Assembly (NCBI GenBank): GCA_009823395.1
Contig: CM020503.1
Span: 7,081,001-7,145,000, forward strand
DNA length: 64,000 nt
DNA from: Thamnaconus septentrionalis
Lineage: Eukaryota; Chordata; Actinopteri; Tetraodontiformes; Monacanthidae
Direction: 5' to 3'
Below the pieces are notes generated by a model. The model did not search any database and was not told the DNA's origin. It worked only from the letters and a program-made list of their open reading frames with translations. The position numbers and the translations under genes were made by a program. Shown here in pieces: positions 1 to 11,739 of this stretch. Position 1 is the stretch's first letter. Every line of letters starts with the position of its first letter.

Positions 1-29
1 TCTTCTATATGCCCCATAATCACTTAAGG

Positions 30-474
30 TAGGGTGACCAGTGTCCTGGTTTCACGTCCTGTCCTAGACATCCTGATTTTTCTTTTTTTCCTGAAGTGAT
101 ACATTTCCTGGTTTTCATTGTTTTTCATTAAATAAGTCATATTTTTTTTATTTACATCATGAAGATTAAAAACTTTATGAGAGTTATTTTGTTAAACCTT
201 GATTTGTAAATGTAGCTTGAAACTTCCAGGCCGATTTTTGTAATACAGAAGAGGCATATTTCTCAGAAATTTTGCACCATTGAAACTTGTCAAAGATTTT
301 TTTTAGGCATAATGAAATATGTTGACTAACCTCTGAGAAGCGTATCTGAAGATGTGCCTTTGGTGAGAGGTAGTATATGACAATTTTCTATTCTTACAAA
401 AGATAAGAAGCACATTTTGAATATATTGTCTTTGTTGCATCTTTGTTTTCAGTAACCAAAATGTGGTCATCCTA
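30..474. mobile_element. Short non-autonomous DNA transposon remnant with terminal inverted repeats
   Basis: The block begins TAGGGTGACCA (30-40) and ends TGGTCATCCTA (464-474). These are inverted copies of each other with one mismatch. The 445-bp interior is AT-rich and has no reading frame. The left end continues into text of the type 'gtcctggtttcacgtcctg', which resembles abundant hAT-like remnants in fish genomes; that resemblance is from memory. No clean target duplication is visible. It most likely sits in an intron of the minus-strand gene. Confidence 0.45.
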
Positions 475-2588
475 ACCTGAAGTCTGCAGCAAAGGCAAAT
501 TTATTGAAATTTTACAGAAATAAGGGGTGAGTAGAAGAGCAGATAGAGTGATGGTTGAACTCTAACATCTTCGCCCAGTAACCCGAGAATAAACCACTTT
601 GCTGCCTGCGACAAGTTCACTTAATGTCTTTGTTTGGCAGAATTGTGCAGCGGCTTCATCCAGTAAACTGTTTTAATCAGACGGGCCGTCTCTTTAGCCA
701 TGACGTCGCTTGAGGAATGACAGAAAATGAGGCGGAGGAGGTAGGTGTGTTCCCCACAACAACAGCTGGGGGGGAAACAAAACCAGGGCTGTTCATTTAT
801 TTCAAGGTCTTTATTCCAACAAAAGTTGGAAAAATGCACATGATTGATTTCGGAAAATTTACAATGACGACAGTGACATCATATCTTTTTTTGGTAGCGA
901 CGCCACCAAGGCCATCTATTTATTTAACCCTAACCCTTGGCAACAGGTGAATAAAACTGATTTAGGGTGACTGTTGTAAAAATGTGGAATTGGTTGTTTT
1001 GTTTTTTTAACCTACTTTTCCTACTTTTTCTTCCTTCTACCTTTCAAATTTCCTTCACCATTGAAAGAAGTTGCACAATTGTCTTGAAAATGAAACGGCT
1101 CAGCAAACACATGCATAATATATAACACAATCAAATAGGGTTGGTGTGGAGGGTTAATGCTATCAGCATCAGTTGATACACAGTATCATGAATAAAGACA
1201 TCAAATATAATGAAAAGGAAAACCACATGAGGTCATTGTTTGATTCGTGGTCATCGTTTGAAACAAGCCTGGACACGACAACAGAATACAATTCCCGCAC
1301 TTCAGCTCTGGCTTCAGGTTTTTGATGTTCCTCCCCAGTCGCTGATGAAGATCTCCTGGAGGTGCTGCTTGATTCTGGGATTCTGTCTCTTGGCTCGGTG
1401 GTGCACATGCACAACAGATCGAGACAGAGGCGATTAAAGTGCAGGAGCAGGAAGGTGAAGCCGCCGAGGTCCCACAGGACAGTAGCTGCACTGTATGTCT
1501 TCTTTGGTGGCTGGTCATTCCTCGGAGTGTTTGGGACTGCTGCGTGTCTGTGTTTAGTCTGTGTGGTCTGTGTTTGTTCATTGTAGATTCCACTGTTGAG
1601 CGTTAGATTCCACTGTTGACAGTAAGTTTAAAGCTCCGTGTCAAAATGTCCATCTGGGTGTTTAATCCTGCGGCTCGCTCCGTGTCTCCGCGGCGGCTGC
1701 AAGCTTCTCTCCGACTCCTGGTGTCTCCTACAGGCGTCAGGTCCTCTCTTTCGTTTTGTTTTGTTTTTTTAATTCAACCACTTAAGCGACGACTTAAAGG
1801 CCGTCTGTCACTTTTAAGGCAGTGCGAGGGCCGGCCTTTGTGTTTTAAAGGCTCAAGGCTTTGATTAATTCTGGGTAAAAACCAATTATCTGCAACCTCT
1901 GAAGGATGGAAACATTTGTTGGAGGCCCATTTTGATTTACAACTCCGGCTCCTCCAGGCCGGGGAGCTGCTCCAGATGTCATGCTTGGTCCTGGTTCCCC
2001 ATCAAGGCTGGTATCCTTGAGGACCTTATACGTTCCCGTACCTCACACGGTACCCTCTCTTTTTCAGCTCTCTGGCCCGTCAGTGGATCGACTGAGTGAC
2101 TGAATGGGAAAGTCATCAATGATTCTTTTTAGGAAGTTTGTGTGTGTGTGTCACGTGACACTCTGATACGAGTGTTTGCCCGGCCTTTGGGACCACCTCA
2201 GCTGTAAACAGAGGGCTAGAGGGAAGAGTTTTCTAGAAATGATTCGGGCTGCTTCACTGGAGCCCAGGCTGATAAATGAGGGCTATATATGGGACCTTTA
2301 AAGTTTATTCTACTGAAAGCCACAAAGGGACTCGCTTGACCGTCTTTGACCTCGGCCCGGCTCTTGGATAACCACAAAAAATGTTGCAATATCAACATCA
2401 GCATCAATGCCCTTTAGCAGCGTCTTTTGAAGTCGATACTTGTCCTCGTGATGCGTTGACAGTAATGGAAGACAAGCCGTGGCTGCTTTTTACGCTCTGT
2501 CGCTCTGCGCCACTCCCCCGTTTTCACGCACTGACGCTCGCTCACGACTTATTTGAGGTCTCCAGAGGGAGGCACAGAGAGGGAGAGG

Positions 2589-2619
<31 letters not shown>

Positions 2620-4285
2620 CACAATCAAAGAGCAAGCTTCAGTCAACATCTCTTTACGTTCAAGTGTTTTCAATTTCACAATACCTATATAAGACGCCTG
2701 GCTCGGTTCTGGATATAAGCCTGTGTGTGCGTGTGTATGCGTGTGTGTTTGCGGGGCAAACACAAAACAAGCCAAGGAGCCTCGCCGGCGGGTTTCTAAT
2801 CATTAACAGAGGAAGGGGGCCGAGGCTTGAGCAGATCACAGACAGTGAAAAGTGCTCACAAAGACGAGAGAAACTGCATCACTCCGTCGTCACCTCTAAT
2901 ATGTTTCCTCTGCCAGCGGAAAACGCAGAGCCATCAGAGTTTCGTCAGTAGCTTTCCTGGGAGAGCCGTGCAGTGACGGACCAGCGTGATAAGGGCTAAT
3001 GTCCTGAGTTATGTGTCCGCGTCTGTGTCTGATGTTGTCCCGGCGACTGTGGTCGATTCCCATAGTGACTATTAAAACTCCGAAACAAACACTGTTGAGT
3101 AACGGTGAGATAAGCTCAAGATCGGATTCTAGGGAGAAAAAAACCCCCCAAAAAACTAATGAACCTGTCAGTGATGGAGAAATATGGTTTTGGGATTGTT
3201 GGAAGTAGCAGAATATTCCTTGGAATCTGTTAGCTTTCAAAAACTCGGCTGAGGACACATCCTAAGGTCAAGTCTGGAGTCTGAGTGGTCTCGCTTCCTA
3301 GGTCCCACATTCGCCAACTTCCTCTGCACATGTCAAATGAATTGAAGTTCAAATAGATGCAACTGATTTTCCAGTTGCAGCGACGCTGAGATCAACAGGT
3401 TTTTGATTTTACTCCTTGAATCTCTTCCAAGTGTCAAAATCTAGGCAGTCATAGCAGCGAAAAACATTTGGGTTTGTGCAAGTTTCAACATTTATTATGA
3501 AAAAGTTGTTAAGGGTTAGTGACACGCAGAAAAAAAATTCATATATAAAAAAGGAGAGAAAGAATGTTGTGGGTTTAACTCCCAAGCCTCTGGCTTGGAT
3601 GTTTGGAGTTTTTTGTGTTCTTTCCAGGTACTCTGGCTTCCACGAACAGCCTCAGTTAGCACACCTTGCTAACTGTTAACTCAATATAAGATCAAAAGTA
3701 AAGTTGGTGAGATAGCAAGTCTTCAAGTCTCATAGAACCACATTGGTGCTCTCCATTACGAATAACACAAGACTGTAATGGCAACGGGTCAGGCAGGTCA
3801 AAAGTTTTCCCTGCTGACGCCTGGATTGTGAAATGTCGAGGTTTTCTCGATATCTCAGAAAACACTTGATTACGCAAAAGACCAAAGACGTGAGACACAG
3901 CAGACATAGTGGTGAAACCGTGTTGTGTTTTTCACAAAAATGAATAATGCAGCTTGAGTCAAGTCTAATGTAATTGTGCAAACATATGGCCTGCAGTAAC
4001 AGCGTACTGTCAAATGAAGCTATTTCTGCCACGGCCTATTGCCTCACTCCTTGTTCCTCTTTTGTAATTAGTCTCCAGAAAATGACAAACTGAAGCCCAT
4101 TGGTGTTATTCCAACACAGAGAAATGAAGAAATCTAAAAAAAAAAAAATTGAATCAACCACAGAGTCTTCCGAGAAACTGCAAAATGGGAGCCGTAATTT
4201 GATTTGTGCCTTCGACACTCAGTGTTTTTAAATCAACCCATGTGACCAGCCTGGCACTACGGCTACCTAGTGTTGCTGCACTCAC
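475..4285. other. Intronic stretch downstream of exon 4 of the minus-strand gene (partial intron)
   Basis: This is sequence between the exon 4 donor and the left edge of the window. I looked on the minus strand for the next exon of the ankyrin/FN3 gene, which should open in phase 1 after ...ESPH, and found none I could support. The stretch holds a GA microsatellite (2577-2620), a degenerate TG tract (about 2721-2750) and otherwise unremarkable AT-rich DNA. Frames of 60-130 codons here lack splice logic and recognisable domains. Confidence 0.5.
2577..2620. repeat. (GA)n microsatellite, imperfect
   Basis: A purine tract of GAGAGG and GAGAGA units with one AAA interruption, followed about 100 bp later by a degenerate (TG)n tract. 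Confidence 0.9.
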
Positions 4286-4493
4286 AGTGAGGGCTCTCCT
4301 TGGCACCGGCCCGCAGCAGCAGCTTGGCCATGGGCACGTTGTTGGTCATGATGGCGATGTCGAGGGGCAGCAGGCCCTCGCTGTTGGGGGTGTTGAGGTC
4401 CAGCTCCTCCAGACTGTACTGGGACAGGAGCAGCTGCACCAAGTCCAGCTCCTGGTGCTCGACAGCCTCGAACAAGGCTTCGTTACTCTGGAA
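4286..4493 (-). CDS. ankfn1: ankfn1-like exon 4: ankyrin-repeat exon
   Basis: This 208-nt exon encodes residues 142-210 of the assembled product plus one base of the next codon. On the minus strand the acceptor is a pyrimidine-rich ...tctttctttctcag, and the exon opens FQSNEALFEAVEHQ. The donor follows ...KESPH T as gtgagt, a strong site. The frame carries helix-loop-helix ankyrin text: LFEAVEHQELDLVQLLL, then the linker LDLNTPNSEG, then PLDIAI...AKLLLRAGAKE (about residues 178-207), a canonical ankyrin unit. I recognise this as the ankyrin region of ANKFN1, an intracellular scaffold-type protein (fly wide awake, mouse Nmf9) known for roles in neuronal function. FN3 and later domains should lie beyond the left edge. 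The exon 3 junction is phase 0 on both sides. The family name is recalled, not searched; an unnamed ankyrin protein is the main alternative. Confidence 0.85.
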
Positions 4494-4873
4494 CTGAGAA
4501 AGAAAGATGCTTCTGAGACAACAGACAGCTTGCTAAGGAGGCGAATGGTGGATGCGAGCCTTTTCATTTTAAAATGACATTGCAGGGATGGTACATCGGT
4601 TGCAAGCAATCTAAATTGTTTGTAATCCTTTTGGCACAACTCTTCTTCAAAAAATGTGACATTTTGCATGAAAGTGAAAAGCTCCTGCAACTGGTTTAAA
4701 AAACACACATGTAAATATCCATAATGTGATTTCAGGTGTGATTTTAGCCATCAATCTGGGTCACTAAGGATGATGGAAAAATAAATACATTTTTGCTGTG
4801 AACATTTTCCCCAGGCTATTTTTATACCTCATTGTTCCTGGGTTTATTTTTTGATGTGCACCTTCTGACTTAC
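4494..4873 (-). other. Intron 3 of the ankfn1-like gene (380 bp)
   Basis: A short intron with donor gtaagt at 4873-4868 and acceptor ...ctttctcag at 4494 (minus strand). Both sides are in phase 0. Nothing else is seen inside it. Confidence 0.8.
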
Positions 4874-5078
4874 GATGGTGGTTTTGCGCAGCCTCTCCTT
4901 CTCCGCCCCCCGTGCCGCCACCACGCTGTCCTCCAGGCCAGGGAGGTTGGTGCGGAACTTTCCAGACAAGTTGCGGTAGAGGCGGCGAGCCGCGCTTGGC
5001 GAGGACAGGCTGGCTGACTTGCGGGCCGCCGCTGCCTGGTCCCCTCGCATGGGCTGCGTCATCTTGGCAGTGTCAGCC
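4874..5078 (-). CDS. ankfn1: ankfn1-like exon 3: basic, serine-rich linker before the ankyrin repeats
   Basis: This 205-nt exon supplies the last base of Trp73 and then residues 74-141. It reads ADTAKMTQPMRGDQ, then SASLSSPSAARRLYRNLSGK, and ends ERLRKTTI before a consensus gtaagt donor. The acceptor is ...gactcgtctag on the minus strand. It is chosen because it gives phase 2, which exactly matches the donor phase of exon 2; the join reads SLSLDW-ADTAKM. The segment is basic and Ser/Arg-rich, with no transmembrane or catalytic motif, and leads directly into the ankyrin exon. An ATG at 5062 (MTQPM...) could serve as the start of a shorter isoform, and an automated caller would probably start there. 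The in-phase upstream exons argue that it is internal. Confidence 0.82.
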
Positions 5079-5107
5079 CTAGACGAGTCATTCAGTCAGT
5101 CAGTCAG
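5079..5107 (-). promoter_or_regulatory. Exon 3 splice acceptor with a tandem CTGAC branch-point-like array
   Basis: Three overlapping CTGAC motifs (minus strand), each fitting the branch-point consensus yUnAy, place candidate branch adenines about 18, 22 and 26 nt from the acceptor AG. They come from a (CTGA)n microsatellite. The polypyrimidine tract between them and the AG is weak, so the branch sites may carry more of the definition. The function is inferred. Confidence 0.4.
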
Positions 5108-6778
5108 GGTTTGGAAGACAGACAAGAGGCACACTGTGAGTCAGAGGGAGGAGTGAATGGTGAGTGAGGTCTGATTGAGCTAATTAAATGATTAGACTGA
5201 TGACAAATGATTAGATTAATCTAGATTAATCACAAAGACTTGAGTTAACAATCATTGGCCTCCAAAATGCTGCCGTGCTTCCATGACTTTCAAAGTGCAC
5301 GTCTGTATTGTACTTAATCCAAAGTCAGCTAATTTATATGTTTTAAAAAAAAATCTTCTTCAAATTACTAAAGTATTAAAGGCAAAGGAAGTATTGAAGG
5401 CAGAGAAAAACATTTTATCAAAATCCAAATGTAAACTGTTGATGCCTAAATAAAACGAGCCGCCTCAGGTAGCATATGCTAACCTACAGCTAGCTCACAA
5501 AAGCTAACATGCCACATACGGTTTTTGTTGAGTTTCGTGTTATTTCCAAGCCTTATGTTTGGTAACAGCTGTTAATACATCCTACATGTGAGCGGTCAAG
5601 TTGAGAAATACCGACTTCTGACCACAGAGAAAGTCAAGAGCAACAGATGTAAACTGCCACTGTAGAGGCTAAGCCTACTGCTTGAAGCCCCTGATTACAG
5701 CCACTTTTCTAAAGCCATCGAAGAAATGAAACATTCCTTTGAAATAAAGTTTTAATGGCCGTTAACCTTGAGACTTGAGGAAATGAATTTGTTAACAAAC
5801 ACGTGGTTTCGTCTGTGCCGTCGCGATAACTTGCGACAATGTGCCAGGAAGACACCACGTCGGTCGGCATTCTCAGTTCTCACTCGCGGATGCCGCCCCC
5901 CGCTGGCAAAGACGCCCCAGCGGCTGATTTTGCCAGCGCAGCTCCTTCATGTCACCTCTTCCCCTGCAATCTCCAAAGGCCGGGCCTCTCGCATCGCCGG
6001 CGTCTTGGCATCGCTGGTATGACGGCTATGCTGTCACTCGGCACTCTGCTATGGGAACTAGATGGGTGACATTGAGGTTTCCAGTGCGAGTCTGCAACGT
6101 GCCACTCAGACACACACTCGACTGCTGAAGGAAATGTCAGCAGGACCCTACAGGCGACGGGGACAAACTTCTGCGACGGATCCTGACGCGTCGGCCCTAT
6201 CGGCGAGATAAATGAATTCCTCAAGGAGGCTTGATTTTCTCTCCTTGTGTTGTGCTCTTCTAAAATTTCTGTTTCTGTTTCTTATCTTTTCACACGTTCT
6301 TATCCTTGCCCTTGCTCTCTGGCATTTGGCTTTTCCCATTTGTCACCTCGGGTTTGCCGTCGCTCGTCCCTCGTCCTTGTACTTGGCTTGTCTCATCTTC
6401 TTTAATCTTGCTGCAACATGTTTTGGAGAAAAACTAATCAGAGTTTACCCTAAACCCCTGATACTATGTAATTAATGATGAAGGCAAAAAAAAAAAAGAA
6501 GCAATTTCTGATAACACTATAACCCTCTCTAAAGGTGTTTTAAGATAACAGATGGGTTATTAGCAGTTCCGCAAGTGCAAACATCCCTGAGTAAACCATT
6601 GTCTCTATGAGGGTTTGGTCAAAAACGGGTGAACTAAATAAAGATTGATTTGACTTTCGGCTGTCGTAGTTGACGTAGGCCAACAACAGATCTGTCAAGG
6701 TGAGAACATATGTAGGAAAAATGTTATTTATACTCCCGCTCCGCTATGGATGTGAATGTACACGAGCAAGCGTGAGCG

Positions 6779-6811
6779 CACACAGACACACACACTCTCA
6801 CACACACAGAG
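6779..6811. repeat. (CA)n microsatellite, interrupted
   Basis: CACACA blocks interrupted by GA and TCT. Confidence 0.85.
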
Positions 6812-8647
6812 TCAAACCCTCCTCCGACACATGCATTTCGTACAACAGCTGCCGGCGGCCCACATAGTCGACTTTAAAGCAGCCTCAAGCCCTCGCAACA
6901 GGCCCTTTTTCACAGGGCCGGTACACCTAAAATACCACCCCGATCCCCGTCCCTTCCCGCTCTGCCTCATCCATCTCCACTCCATCCCGTAATAGAGGCC
7001 TTATTTTAGACATCCTCGTGTTCCCGGCCGGGCCTAACCTATTCCAGGGTTCCAGATAAAGCGCGGCAGGTATTTGGAATAATTTTTCCATGGGCCTGGC
7101 CCGGAAGATAAAACAAGAGATATATTTGTAATGCGTGTGGCGGTATCCCATTTCAAAGAGAAAGCCCATTGGAATCCAGCCCCGGGCTTATTGTTATTTG
7201 CCTGAGATGGAACAGACAACCCCCCCGCCCCCCCCTCTGTCGGCAGGACGGTGCCCCATCACTCTCTGACGACATTAGAGGGTGCATAACGTGCGTGTTG
7301 CTTTCAAAGAGATGCTCCGCGCAACACGTGAGACCAGGATGTCATCCCCCCAATGACACGGCCCGAAAGGCTGGACGAAGATGAAAGAAAGCGCAAATGC
7401 GCAAAAAACGCAATACAAGACAAACAAAAAATAAGAGAGAGAGAAAAATAACTATTGCGAAAGAGTAAATGCATCATCGCAACTTGCGGCCATTTTCCTT
7501 TTTGCGACTTGACTGCATTTAAAATAGTGCAGGCCGGTTAATTAAACTATACAGGCTTTATGTCAGTTTCAGGAATTCTTTATCAGTGTCTCATTGCTGG
7601 AGTGTGAGGAGCAGCAGACACAGTCGTTTATCCTACACATTTAAACTGGTTTGACAGCCTTGTCCATGTATGTGCGTAACGTGACTAGCAGTTTATGAGA
7701 CGCACAACTGAAAACAAAAGCCAAAGAATCAGAATCAGAAGTTCAGGGTTCAGGGATCATTGATTCTCGTATGACAGCAACAGGTGGAATCCTGCCATCC
7801 TGCCGCTGTGAAAAAATGATATCTAAAAGTTCGAGATGTTTTCATAGTCTGGCGTCTGTCATTGAATACAGACTTCAAAGACACAATAAGTATTTCTGAA
7901 ATTTTATTCAGAATTTTCTCGACAGGGTGGGAGAATGTTTTTTTTTTTAACTCTACTTCTGTTCACATCATCCATAGGTTGCACAAATGTTGAAAGCATG
8001 ACCAAGAAATGTATGTAAATTCATTATTAATCCAAAATGCCTCACGTGAACTGAAACACAAAGAAGCAACAACAGACAGAGGCAAATAAACAAGGAGGCC
8101 AAAAGTTGTCAATTAACTTGGTCAATGGTTGATTTACAGGATCTACAACAAACTCGTCCTCTCTTGGCCACAATGTCTTCTTTATCTCCTCAAGTATGTA
8201 AAACATTCTTTGAGCTGTCTATTATGATTCTTTTTCAACTCAGGAATGAATCCAAGCCTGTCTTTTGGTGGCTCAGCAGTGAAAAGGTTCCGTCTTCAAG
8301 CCTCCCGCTGGACTCTCCACTGCTGACTACAAGCGTGAGGAAAAGTGACATCATATAACACTTTCACCAATTTCAGGCCTTTGGTTTCTGGTCTACCCCG
8401 ACTTTTAATCATCCGAGCAACAATTAGACATCAAAGATATAATGCAGCACGTAAACACAATGGAGTCGAGGCGCACATTTTCCTTCACTTTTACCAGGTC
8501 TAACAGGAAGCGGTCGTTCTGGGAAACCAGGCTTTCTCACAAAAACCAGACTTTATGTTTTTGGCCCCTGATCAATCCCACATCAAATAGGCCGGGCCTG
8601 CTACAGTGGGACGGCACCAGCACCACAGACAATCAACACTCCCACAG

Positions 8648-8704
8648 AGCACACACACACACGTGCACGCACACACACACACACACATGCGTGCACACAC
8701 ACGC
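8648..8704. repeat. (AC)n microsatellite, interrupted by GTGC and TGCGTG
   Basis: Alternating purine-pyrimidine tract of about 57 bp with CG and TG interruptions, a typical Z-DNA-prone composition. Confidence 0.9.
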
Positions 8705-9871
8705 TCAGCATCTGCTTTATTACTTATATCAGGCTGTTTACACAAACATGCCCCACCCTCCAGACGGTGACTCACAAGTATTCAAAGAATACACATAAAA
8801 AATCAAACTCTCAGACTGCCAGTGGGAACGACTGCTGCAGTTTCTCACGTGTTTTTTCCGCCAGGAAGCAACGTGGCGGGGTTATCGAGGGAACCTCCAA
8901 GGTGACGGCCAAAAATGTGGCTCAGACTGATGAGGCCGTGCGCTTTCGCCGCAAAACATAGATGGCGGAGATGGAACTGAGGGAGGAATAAATCAGCTGC
9001 ATCCATGTTCGCGTGTGATAAGCGTCATTTGATCAACGAGCGTCGCTTGTTGGCTTAATCGCCGCCTGCTTCTGATGTGGCGTCCACACTTAGGCGACGT
9101 CTGATGGTAAAATGTTTTCTTCGCTATCAGACTGATTCATTTGTACGTGGGCCAAACTGTGGACTGAAGCTGCGACTATAAAGGAAAAAAATCCACAATG
9201 CTTTTTTTTTTTTTTTAAACTGATGCTTCAAGAGGTCATGTGCTTGTGTGTGGTTTCCATTTGACATGGAATGCTTCACAAGTTCACTTGCACTTTTTTG
9301 CACTCTGATGTTGTGCAGCTTTTACTTGAAAGCACTGGGTGCTTGCGAACACAGTGGTCACCTTCCTAAACAAAAAAAATAATATTAATAAAAAAAATAT
9401 ATGCATCCCGGGGAAGTTGGAGGCCAAAAATAATGACAAGCAGCAACTTCAGCTACTGCAACCGTGAACTTTCTCTTCAGTTTCGTGTGACGCGCCTCCC
9501 TCTGGTTTCCCCATCGCCTCCCTCCCTGCCCTCCTCACGCCCCGAATTCAACCTATGTGCCATTCCGGCGTGGCTTCGGTTTTAGGTCTCCCAGGTCAGC
9601 CGAGTGCTGACAGAACCCACATCCTCCCCGAACCCCCCCCAACCCCCCTCGCCGGGCTAGTTTACGGCCACCAGAAGCCATAAATCTCCGCCGCATGTTG
9701 CTGTGTCTAATTGTGCTCATTGCGCCGCAAACCGCGAGCGTCCATTCGCATTATTTGACGCGCGTTGCGCTGGCCGGGCGCGCGGGTCAAGACTCGTAAA
9801 ACAAACAACGGGGGCCGAGGAGGGAGCCGGGTGGATGGGCGAGAGAGGTGGAGAGAGAGGGAGGGCGCACG

Positions 9872-9874
<3 letters not shown>

Positions 9875-9932
<58 letters not shown>

Positions 9933-10006
9933 CCAAAAGGACGCAGAGCGGCACCAGAGGGACGGTGTGTGTGTGTGTGTGTGTGTGTGTGGGGGGGGGG
10001 GGGGGG
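9875..10006. repeat. Compound (CA)n ... (GT)n (G)16 microsatellite in inverted arrangement
   Basis: (CA)n runs from about 9876 to 9930. After 34 bp of unique sequence comes (GT)n at 9965-9990, then 16 consecutive G (9991-10006). The CA and GT arms are complementary, so one strand could fold into a hairpin of about 26 bp. The G run follows directly. Confidence 0.95.
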
Positions 10007-10163
10007 TGTTCTGAGAGGCAGACAGCGAGATGAGAAAGTTGCACAAACTCTGTCTCACATGCACATGCATGCGCACGCACACACGCACTGCGCTGGCTGC
10101 TCTAAATGTGGCTTGTAGAAGGAAATTCTGAAATTTGAGTCTTGGCACCAGACAGACTGGAAG

Positions 10164-10184
10164 CAGGCAGGCAGGCAGGCAGGC
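10164..10184. repeat. (GCAG)n tetranucleotide repeat
   Basis: About five GCAG/GGCA units inside a purine-rich stretch. Confidence 0.85.
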
Positions 10185-10223
10185 TGCTGGACCCAAAGAG
10201 ACAGAGAGGCAGAGCAGGGGAGA

Positions 10224-10254
10224 GTCGAGGAGGAGGGGGGTGGGGGTGGGGGGA
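10224..10254 (+). other. G-quadruplex-prone run
   Basis: Successive G runs of 3 or more separated by A or T, as in GGAGGGGGGTGGGGGTGGGG, fit the G4 pattern on the plus strand (C-rich on the transcribed-gene sense strand). Confidence 0.7.
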
Positions 10255-11035
10255 TTCATATACCTCTCCCCTCTGTTTGGCTCCTATCGGCTTATGGACA
10301 AACACGAGGCCGCGCCAGGAGTGAGCCGCGACCGCTCGCGCCACAAACGCAACACAAACACACAGCAGACACTCTGGCCGTGATTTTCCTCAGCCGGCGG
10401 AGGCGACAGTCAGCCAGAGGTTCTCCCTGAGGCCCTTTGTTTTTTAGAGGCTGCAGACGGGATGGAGGGATGCGTCAGGTACGATGAGAGGTTCCCCTCG
10501 TGGTCGAGGACGGAAGTGTGGACCACGGAGCCAGATGTGCGGCAGTAGGGGGGGTTGGTGATGGAGGGGGGGTTGTTGGCACACTCGCCTGGAAGCAATT
10601 TAGCTGATCAGCCGGATTATTAAGACGGCAGACGGGCTCCTATTGGAACGATGTGCCTCTGATAACGAGCCGCCTCGCTGAGAAAACTTCCCGGAACGGC
10701 CGATAGGAGCGTCCTAGGAGGTTCCGCTGTTTATGCCGCTTTTTCCCACGTCTGCACACACACACACACCGCCCCCGAACCCCCGCCCACAGGTCGCCTC
10801 AGTTTCCTCTATTCCATCAGCTTTATTTGTTTTCTTTTAGGGCAAATCTGATATTTATTGTTTGAACTGACACTGATGTCACCCTCGCCTGTGTGCGATG
10901 AAATCTCTCCTGGAGTCAGCCGGCCGGCCGGCTCACACGCCTTCTATTTTTACTGGCGTCCAGGTGCGCCTCGCGCTCCCACGCTCGGCTCACGCGCCGC
11001 CCTTCATACCCCTCCATTTTTATCGGCCTCTGCAT

Positions 11036-11129
11036 TTTTCTTTTTTTTTCCCTTCACCTCGTCCCTCCTTTTATCTTGTCCTCTTCCCCTCTCTCTCTCC
11101 CTCCCGCTCCCTCCCTCGGGACGACAGCA

Positions 11130-11164
<35 letters not shown>
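11036..11164. repeat. Polypyrimidine tract followed by (GA)n
   Basis: A C/T-rich tract (about 11036-11118, ending in repeated CT and CCCT) is followed 15 bp later by a (GA)n run at 11134-11164. The two are mutually complementary and each is triplex (H-DNA) prone. Confidence 0.85.
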
Positions 11165-11167
<3 letters not shown>

Positions 11168-11687
11168 GGGCCCCGGCTGTATGTTTAACCTTTGAAGTGG
11201 GCCCGCTGTGCCTCGCGAGGCCTGCCACCTGTTGGCCTCGGCCGGCGCGCGCGGAGGTAAATCTCCCTCTAATTCTGACGAGCGGAGACGACAGCGGAGT
11301 CGCCGCGGCGATGCGGCGGCGGCAGGCTGGCGTTCTCAGGAGGGGGGGCTGGGGTGGGGGGGGTAGGGGATTGCGCTCGGGGTTGCTTCCGAGGTGGGAT
11401 CTCAAACATAAGACCCGGCCCGCCCCTCCAGCTCGGTGACACCGAGTCTCCCACGGCGATGGCGAGCCCAGCCTGGGTGGCTCCAGGCCTTCTGTGTGTC
11501 ACACCAGAGGGGTCCCTGCCTGGGCCGCCATATGCCACCCACCCACCCAGCCAGGGGGATAGGAGTGGAGGGGGGAGGGGGGGCGCGGCGACCCCTGGCC
11601 ACCGGAGCCTCCAGTTGGCCCGCTCTCTCAGTCGCACGCCGGCTGGGCGCCATGTTTAAAGTCCCACGGCTGGTGATCTGGGACGGA

Positions 11688-11739
11688 GGGGGGCTTGGGG
11701 GGGTTTTTGGGGGGGTGCCTGGGGGGGTGCCTGGGGGGG
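11688..11739 (+). other. G7-TGCCT tandem minisatellite, strong G-quadruplex candidate
   Basis: Runs of six or seven G are separated by CTT, TTTTT, TGCCT and TGCCT. The last three units form a direct 12-bp repeat. At least five G runs occur in 52 bp. Confidence 0.85.

Noticed and set aside
1240..1600. Candidate next exon of the ankfn1-like gene on the minus strand
   Set aside because: Frames such as QETESQNQAAPPGDLHQRLG do not match the coiled-coil/FN3 sequence expected after the ankyrin exon. No phase-1 acceptor fits.
4206..4577. Plus-strand frames overlapping exon 4
   Set aside because: They are antisense shadows of the ankyrin exon. The minus-strand reading has the ankyrin consensus and splice sites.
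5060..5062. ATG of MTQPM... as the gene start
   Set aside because: Two upstream exons join in perfect phase, and an AG acceptor lies 16 nt upstream of this ATG, so it is more likely an internal Met. A short isoform is not excluded.
9717..10259. 180-codon minus-strand frame with Cys-Val and His-Thr repeats
   Set aside because: It is a translation of the CA/GT microsatellites.
10858..11439. 193-codon plus-strand frame
   Set aside because: GC-rich low-complexity sequence (Pro, Leu/Ser and Arg-Glu runs) through CT and GA tracts; no domain or splice logic.
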